Source: Allobosea sp. WAO (GTDB lineage Bacteria > Pseudomonadota > Alphaproteobacteria > Rhizobiales > Beijerinckiaceae). From it: a DNA stretch of 64,000 nucleotides. Where the stretch lies: NCBI RefSeq assembly GCF_001509835.1, contig NZ_JXTJ01000006.1, positions 663,191-727,190 on the forward strand, given 5' to 3'. The position numbers and the translations under genes are program-made. Numbering within the stretch: position 1 is the first letter of the stretch; each line of letters opens with the position of its first letter. The notes beneath the pieces were generated by a model. It searched no databases and had not been told where the DNA came from. It saw only the letters and a program-made list of their open reading frames with translations. This document shows, one piece after another, positions 59,924-64,000 of the stretch.

Positions 59924-59938
59924 GGGCGTCCGGGGCGC

Positions 59939-60943
59939 TCAGGCCAACGCGCGCAGCAGCAATTCGTAATTGCGCAACCTGAGAGCGGGATCGTCGAGGA
60001 AGTCCTGGATCATGAACTCGTCCGCGCCGGTGATCGCCGCCATGCGGCGCAGCCTGCCGGCAACGCGCTCCGGCGTGCCGACGATAAAGTTCGGCCAATC
60101 GGTCTCGTCGGCCGGCACCATGCCGCCCATGATCGCGACAGCGTCGTCTAGCTCCGGCAGGCGCTCGAGCATGATCCGCTCCGGCTTGCGGCGCTGGCGG
60201 AAGACGGCGCGGACCGGCATGGCGAGGCGTTCCGCCTCCTCCTGCGTCTCGCCGATGATGGCGCGCACGGCGATGAAGGCCTGCGGCGCTTCGATGCCGG
60301 CGGCATGGCGCGAGGGCCGGAAGGCCGATTGATAGGCGGCATAGGAGTGCGGCGCCTGCTCGGGCTGGTGGAAGGCGCTGCAGGCGAGGCCGAGGCCGAG
60401 CTCGGCGGCGCGGCGCGCGCTGCCTTCGCTGACCGCGAGGACCCAGGGCAGGGGCCCGGCCGGCTCGTCGCGCATGATGCCGATCGTGTGGAAGGGTGAG
60501 GTGTCAGGCAGGTCGTTGCCGAGCCAGCCGATCAGCTCTTCGACATTCGCGGCGTGATCGTCCGGGATCTCGGCGTCGCGCAGGCGCTTCAGCGCCCGGT
60601 CGGCGAGCGGGCCGGCGGTGGCGCGGCCGATACCGACATCGATGCGCCCGGGAAAGAGCGCGCCCAGCGTCCGCAGCGCCTCGGCGACCTTGTAGGGGCT
60701 GTAGTGGTTCAGCAGCACGCCGCCGACGCCGATGCGGATTCTGGAGGTCGCGCCGGCGAGCGCGGCGGCGAAGACCTCCGGCGCCGGGTTGGCCTCGAAG
60801 GCGACGTCGTGATGCTCGACGATCCAGTAACGGACGAAGCCGAGGCGCTCGACCTCCTTCGCCATGGCCATGGCGGTGCGCAGGGCGCCGCCGGAGGTCT
60901 GGCCCTTGGGCACGACGAGAGGATCGAGGAGGGAGAGCTTCAT
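59939..60943 (-). CDS. LLM-class flavin-dependent oxidoreductase
   Basis: A 334-residue luciferase-like monooxygenase of the MsnO8-like subgroup. Features are LSLLDPLVVPKGQTSGGAL, VRYWIVEHHDVAFEANPAPEVF, the RIRIGVGGVLLNHYSPYKVAEALRTLGALFPGRIDVGIGRA block and a C-terminal VGTPERVAGRLRRMAAITGADEFMI. Uses reduced flavin and O2 (or F420 in some bacteria). It lies 54 bp downstream of an SsuA-like importer gene on the same strand. Some LLM proteins desulfonate sulfonates (SsuD), which would fit, but this one is not a close SsuD match. Confidence 0.88.
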   Translation of the reverse strand: MKLSLLDPLVVPKGQTSGGALRTAMAMAKEVERLGFVRYWIVEHHDVAFEANPAPEVFAAALAGATSRIRIGVGGVLLNHYSPYKVAEALRTLGALFPGRIDVGIGRATAGPLADRALKRLRDAEIPDDHAANVEELIGWLGNDLPDTSPFHTIGIMRDEPAGPLPWVLAVSEGSARRAAELGLGLACSAFHQPEQAPHSYAAYQSAFRPSRHAAGIEAPQAFIAVRAIIGETQEEAERLAMPVRAVFRQRRKPERIMLERLPELDDAVAIMGGMVPADETDWPNFIVGTPERVAGRLRRMAAITGADEFMIQDFLDDPALRLRNYELLLRALA

Positions 60944-60997
60944 GGGGCGATATCCGCTGGCCGGAGCGCCGCCGCGCGGCGGCGCTCCGATATCTTG

Positions 60998-61969
60998 TCA
61001 GTTGAGCTTGAAGGCGGAGGGGGCGATCAGCGTCGCCTTGATGTCGATCGCCTTGGCCTTGGGCAGCATGCCGGCTTCGATCATGAAGGCCTGGTCCTCG
61101 GTGAGGTTGGCGACGTCGGCCTCGGTCATCACCGGGGTGAAGTCGTAGAGCGGCAGCTGGGCGCGGGCGTCCTCGATCGTGATCTTCTGCTCCTTGGCGG
61201 CGATCGCCAGCGCCTCCTCCGGGTTCTTCGCCATGAAGTCGAGCGCCTTGTGATGGGCGGCGAAGTAGGCGGCGACGAGGTCCGGGTGCTTCTCGAGGAA
61301 CGCGGCGTTGGCGCCGATCACGGTCGTCGGCTTGATCAGGCCCTCGCCGCTGGTCAAAGCGCGGCCGCCGGCCTTCTCGACCTGGGTGACGTTGGCGCCG
61401 GCGAGCGTCGCGACGTCGACCTGGCCGGCGAGCAGCGCGGCGCGGGCGGCCGGCAGGTCCATGTTGATGTACTCGACATCGCTGAGCTTCAGGTTCTGCG
61501 AGGCGAGCGCGGCGACGAGGAGCTGGTTCAGCACCGTGCCCTTCGGACCGGCGATCTTCTTGCCCTTGAGGTCGGCGAGCTTGGCCGGGCCGTCGGCGCG
61601 GGTCATCAGGAAATAGGCCTTCGGCGAGCGCGCATAGGCGGCGACGACCTTGAGCGGCACGCCGTTCGCGGCAGCGAGGATGGCGGAAGTGCCGCCGAGC
61701 ACGCTGGCGATGTCGATCTCGCCGGCCGCGATCGCCTGGGTCTGCTGCGCGCCGGACGTGATGACAGGGTTCTCGACCTTGATGCCCTTCGCCGCGAAGG
61801 CCTCGTCAAGGAAGCCCTTCTCGCGCATGACGATGGAGGGGACGTTGAACGGCGCGGTCACATAGGTGATGCGGACGGTCTTGGGCTTTTCCGCCGTCTG
61901 CGCCTGGGCGTGAGCGGCCGGCAGCAGCAGTGCGAGCGCGAGGCTCAAAGAGGCGAGGGACTTCTTCAT
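60998..61969 (-). CDS. ABC importer substrate-binding protein (SsuA/NMT1-like)
   Basis: A 323-residue periplasmic binding protein with a signal peptide ending AHAQAQ. The mature part has VRITYVTAPFNVPSIVMREKGFLDEAFA, TSGAQQTQAIAAGEIDIASVLGGTSAILAAANG, DLKGKKIAGPKGTVLNQLLVAAL and VIGANAAFLEKHPDLVAAYFAAHHKALDFMAKNPEEALA. This is the aliphatic sulfonate/nitrate/taurine class; the ligand cannot be fixed. It follows the ATPase and permease genes on the minus strand (order C-B-A). Confidence 0.9.
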   Translation of the reverse strand: MKKSLASLSLALALLLPAAHAQAQTAEKPKTVRITYVTAPFNVPSIVMREKGFLDEAFAAKGIKVENPVITSGAQQTQAIAAGEIDIASVLGGTSAILAAANGVPLKVVAAYARSPKAYFLMTRADGPAKLADLKGKKIAGPKGTVLNQLLVAALASQNLKLSDVEYINMDLPAARAALLAGQVDVATLAGANVTQVEKAGGRALTSGEGLIKPTTVIGANAAFLEKHPDLVAAYFAAHHKALDFMAKNPEEALAIAAKEQKITIEDARAQLPLYDFTPVMTEADVANLTEDQAFMIEAGMLPKAKAIDIKATLIAPSAFKLN

Positions 61970-61990
61970 GGTGGTCTCCTGGGTCGGAAT

Positions 61991-62728
61991 TCAGGCCGGG
62001 ACAGGCGCGGGCGTCGCCATCAGCCGGGAAAGGATCGCCCGGCGATGGAGGTTGACTTCGGGGTCGGTCGGATCGCGCGGATAGGGCAGGGCGATCGCCT
62101 CGCGGCCGACGATGCGGCCGCCTTGCATCTCCAGCGCCCGCTCGCCGAGCAGCACTGCCTCCTCGACGTCATGGGTGACGAAGACGATGGTCGGGCGCCG
62201 CCGCTGCCAGATCGAGACGAGCTCGTTCTGCATGGTCCGGCGGGTGAAGGCGTCGAGCGCGGCGAAAGGCTCGTCGAGCAGGAGCAGGTCCGGCTCCTGC
62301 ACGAGGGCGCGCGCGATTGCGACACGCTGCGCCATGCCACCGGAGAGCTGCGCCGGCATGGCGCCGGCGAAGGCCGAGAGTCCGACGAGCTCGATCGTGG
62401 CGGCGCAGCGCTCGGCGGCTTCGGCGCGCGGGACCCGGCCCCGCAGCCCGAAGCCGACATTGCCGGCAACGTCGAGCCAGGGCATCAGCCTCGCCTCCTG
62501 GAAGACGACCGCCGTGCGCAGCTTGCCGTCGCCGCCACGCCGGATCTCGCCCTCGCTCGGCCGTTCGAGGCCGGCGAGGATGCGCAGCAGCGTGGTCTTG
62601 CCGCAGCCGCTGCGGCCAACCAGCGTCGTGAACGAGCCTGTCGGAAAGGAAAGATCGATATCGGCGAGGGCCGTGACCTCGCCTGAGCCGACGCGGTAGC
62701 GCCGGCCGATGCCGGAAAGCTCAAGCAC
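61991..62728 (-). CDS. ABC importer ATPase (SsuB-like)
   Basis: A 245-residue ATPase of the nitrate/sulfonate/taurine class: Walker A GRSGCGKTTLL, Q-loop VVFQEARLMPWLDV, signature LSGGMAQRVAIARAL, Walker B LLLLDEPFAALD and switch His in FVTHDVEEAV. The EARLMPW segment is typical of SsuB. It starts with GTG and overlaps the permease gene by 8 bp. Confidence 0.93.
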   Translation of the reverse strand: MLELSGIGRRYRVGSGEVTALADIDLSFPTGSFTTLVGRSGCGKTTLLRILAGLERPSEGEIRRGGDGKLRTAVVFQEARLMPWLDVAGNVGFGLRGRVPRAEAAERCAATIELVGLSAFAGAMPAQLSGGMAQRVAIARALVQEPDLLLLDEPFAALDAFTRRTMQNELVSIWQRRRPTIVFVTHDVEEAVLLGERALEMQGGRIVGREAIALPYPRDPTDPEVNLHRRAILSRLMATPAPVPA

Positions 62729-63569
62729 GGGCCATCTCCAGATCGCCGGAGAGCCAGGGCGCGCTGCGGCGGATGGCGAAGCGCAGCAGATGGTCTGCGA
62801 GAAGGCCGAGCACGCCGATGACCAGGATGCCGGCCAGCACGATGTCGGTGCGGGCGAGGTTCTCGGCGTCGACGATCAGGTAGCCGAGCCCGGCCGAGGA
62901 GGCGATCAGCTCGGCGCCGACCAGGGCGCGCCAGCTATAGCCGAGGCCGATCCGGAGGCCGACGACGATCGCCGGCAGGGCCGAGGGCAGGACGATGCGC
63001 AGCATGATCTCCGGCCGCGAGAAGCCGCAGACCGTGCCGACATCGATCAGCTTGCGGTCGACCGAGTCGAAGCCACCGCGCACGCCGAGGAAGATCGGGA
63101 AGAAGCAGGAGAGGATGATGATCCCGACCTTCTGCGTCTCGCCGATGCCGAGCCAGAGCATCAAGAGCGGCATCAGCGCCAGCGGCGGAATCTGGCGCAG
63201 GAATTCGAGCAGCGGCTCGAAGGTGGCGCGCAGCGGCCGGCTCAAGACGAAGGCGAGCGCAAGCGGCACTGCGAAGGCGATGGCGAAGAGGTAGCCGAGC
63301 AGGACGCGCTTCAGGCTGACCAGGGTGTGGCGCAGAAGCTCGCCCGAAGCCGCCAGCTCGCCCATCGTCTCGGCGACCGTGCCGGGCCCCGGCAGCAGGA
63401 AGGGGCTGACCCAGCCGAGCCGGCTGGCGAGCCACCACAAAGCGAGCGTGGCGGCAAAGACGGCTATGGTCGTGAAACGGGGCAATGCTTGATGGCGCCA
63501 ATGTTCGGGTGCGCCACGCTCAATAAGCCGATGGTCGAAATGCGCAAGCGTGCTGCAATGCCGCAGCAA
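62721..63569 (-). CDS. ABC importer permease (SsuC-like)
   Basis: Membrane permease of the SsuC/TauC class with about six spans: FTTIAVFAATLALWWLASRLG, then ELLRHTLVSLKRVLLGYLFAIAFAVPLAL, the IPPLALMPLLMLWLGIGETQKVGIIILSCFFPIFLGV block and the EAA-like loop VCGFSRPEIMLRIVLPSALP. The only start I can place is a TTG at the 5' limit (282 residues) and it has no good ribosome-binding site; no ATG or GTG occurs before the first span. The true start is uncertain, and the N-terminal 30 residues may not be translated. Confidence 0.88.
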   Translation of the reverse strand: MLRHCSTLAHFDHRLIERGAPEHWRHQALPRFTTIAVFAATLALWWLASRLGWVSPFLLPGPGTVAETMGELAASGELLRHTLVSLKRVLLGYLFAIAFAVPLALAFVLSRPLRATFEPLLEFLRQIPPLALMPLLMLWLGIGETQKVGIIILSCFFPIFLGVRGGFDSVDRKLIDVGTVCGFSRPEIMLRIVLPSALPAIVVGLRIGLGYSWRALVGAELIASSAGLGYLIVDAENLARTDIVLAGILVIGVLGLLADHLLRFAIRRSAPWLSGDLEMARA

Positions 63570-63622
63570 GCGCAGGATTTTACTTCAGAAATATTCTAAT
63601 TAAATACTTGGGTAGAGATGGC

Positions 63623-63660
63623 CGCGGGCGGGCCGCCCGCGTCAGCCCCTGTCACAGGGG
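63623..63660. terminator. Two hairpins at the end of the carboxylase gene
   Basis: CGCGGGCGG/CCGCCCGCG forms one stem at 63623-63641, and CCCCTGT-C-ACAGGGG forms another at 63646-63660 that overlaps the stop codon of the minus-strand carboxylase gene. No T-run is present, so their role as a transcript end is only likely. Confidence 0.45.
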
Positions 63661-64000
63661 GATATTGTCGTGTTTGCGCCAGGGTCGCTCGAGGCTCTTG
63701 GTGCGGAGCATGGCGAGGGCGCGGGCGATGCGCCGCCTCGTCGAGTGCGGCATGATCACCTCGTCGATATAGCCGCGCTCGGCCGCGACGAAGGGGCTCA
63801 TGAAGCGGTCTTCATATTCCTTGGTCTGGCGCGCGATGGTCTCAGGCTCGCCACCCCGGAAGATGATCTCGACCGCGCCCTTGGCGCCCATCACCGCGAT
63901 CTGGGCCGAGGGCCAGGCATAGTTGACGTCGGCGCCGATATGCTTCGACGCCATCACGTCATAGGCGCCGCCAAAGGCCTTTCGGGTGATCACCGTGACC
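63652..64000 (-). CDS. Acyl-CoA carboxylase (propionyl-CoA type) beta subunit, C-terminal end
   Basis: The last 115 or so residues of a carboxyltransferase beta subunit; the rest lies past base 64000. [48 protein letters not shown] is the highly conserved C-terminal acyl-CoA carboxylase block, and the end [28 protein letters not shown] is the usual PccB terminus. Pairs with a biotin-carrying alpha subunit to carboxylate propionyl-CoA to methylmalonyl-CoA. PccB is the best name, but a related acyl-CoA carboxylase is possible from this fragment. Confidence 0.9.
   Translation of the reverse strand, partial: VTVITRKAFGGAYDVMASKHIGADVNYAWPSAQIAVMGAKGAVEIIFRGGEPETIARQTKEYEDRFMSPFVAAERGYIDEVIMPHSTRRRIARALAMLRTKSLERPWRKHDNIPL

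Overview
The window is GC-rich (about two thirds G+C) alphaproteobacterial DNA, most likely from the order Hyphomicrobiales (Bosea, Methylobacterium or Bradyrhizobium-like). Three things point there: a CtrA-box and sigma-54 arrangement over flagellar genes, a DksA with a reduced zinc finger, and small intergenic repeats and secreted proteins of a kind common in that group. No rRNA, tRNA, CRISPR array, phage or IS element was recognised.

Layout. (1) 1-4.9 kb: flagellar block, fliM-fliL on the minus strand and flgF-flgG-flgA-flgH on the plus strand, with a CtrA-type box and a consensus sigma-54 promoter between them. (2) 5-18.5 kb: mixed housekeeping and stress genes. These are a DMT exporter, a small secreted protein, a YjhX(TopAI)-YjhQ-like toxin/GNAT pair, a lipid kinase, oxyR/katG, dksA, an AlgJ-like/MBOAT acetylation pair, and a tartrate/D-malate dehydrogenase with an orphan TctC and a GntR regulator. 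(3) 18.6-45.7 kb: a large oxalate/glyoxylate island. (4) 45.8-54.1 kb: an oligopeptide-type ABC importer with two tandem binding proteins and a hydantoin-racemase-like enzyme. (5) 54.3-58.1 kb: TetR plus a YbhG/F/S-R-like ABC exporter. (6) 58.1-64 kb: HxlR, a FabF-like ketosynthase, an LLM flavoenzyme, an SsuA/B/C-like importer and the C-terminus of an acyl-CoA carboxylase beta subunit.

The oxalate island is the most interesting part. A TctA/TctC/TctB system can import a small carboxylate. Frc makes oxalyl-CoA, Oxc decarboxylates it to formyl-CoA, and an NAD-type formate dehydrogenase (fused NuoE-NuoF beta subunit plus a molybdopterin alpha subunit) yields CO2 and NADH. In parallel, a PanE-family reductase (candidate oxalyl-CoA reductase), Gcl, Hyi and tartronate-semialdehyde reductase form the glycerate route for assimilation. 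Three NDP-forming acyl-CoA ligase systems (two SucCD-like pairs and one fused ACD-type protein) sit in the same island and could supply oxalyl-CoA when the reductive branch releases free CoA.

These transcription units are linked by a previously unremarked shared palindrome, TGGCAT-N5-ATGCCA. I find it in front of the divergent sucCD, gcl, acs, fdh and tctA/gntR-oxc-frc promoters, and it is a strong candidate operator for the two paralogous GntR/FCD regulators encoded inside the island.
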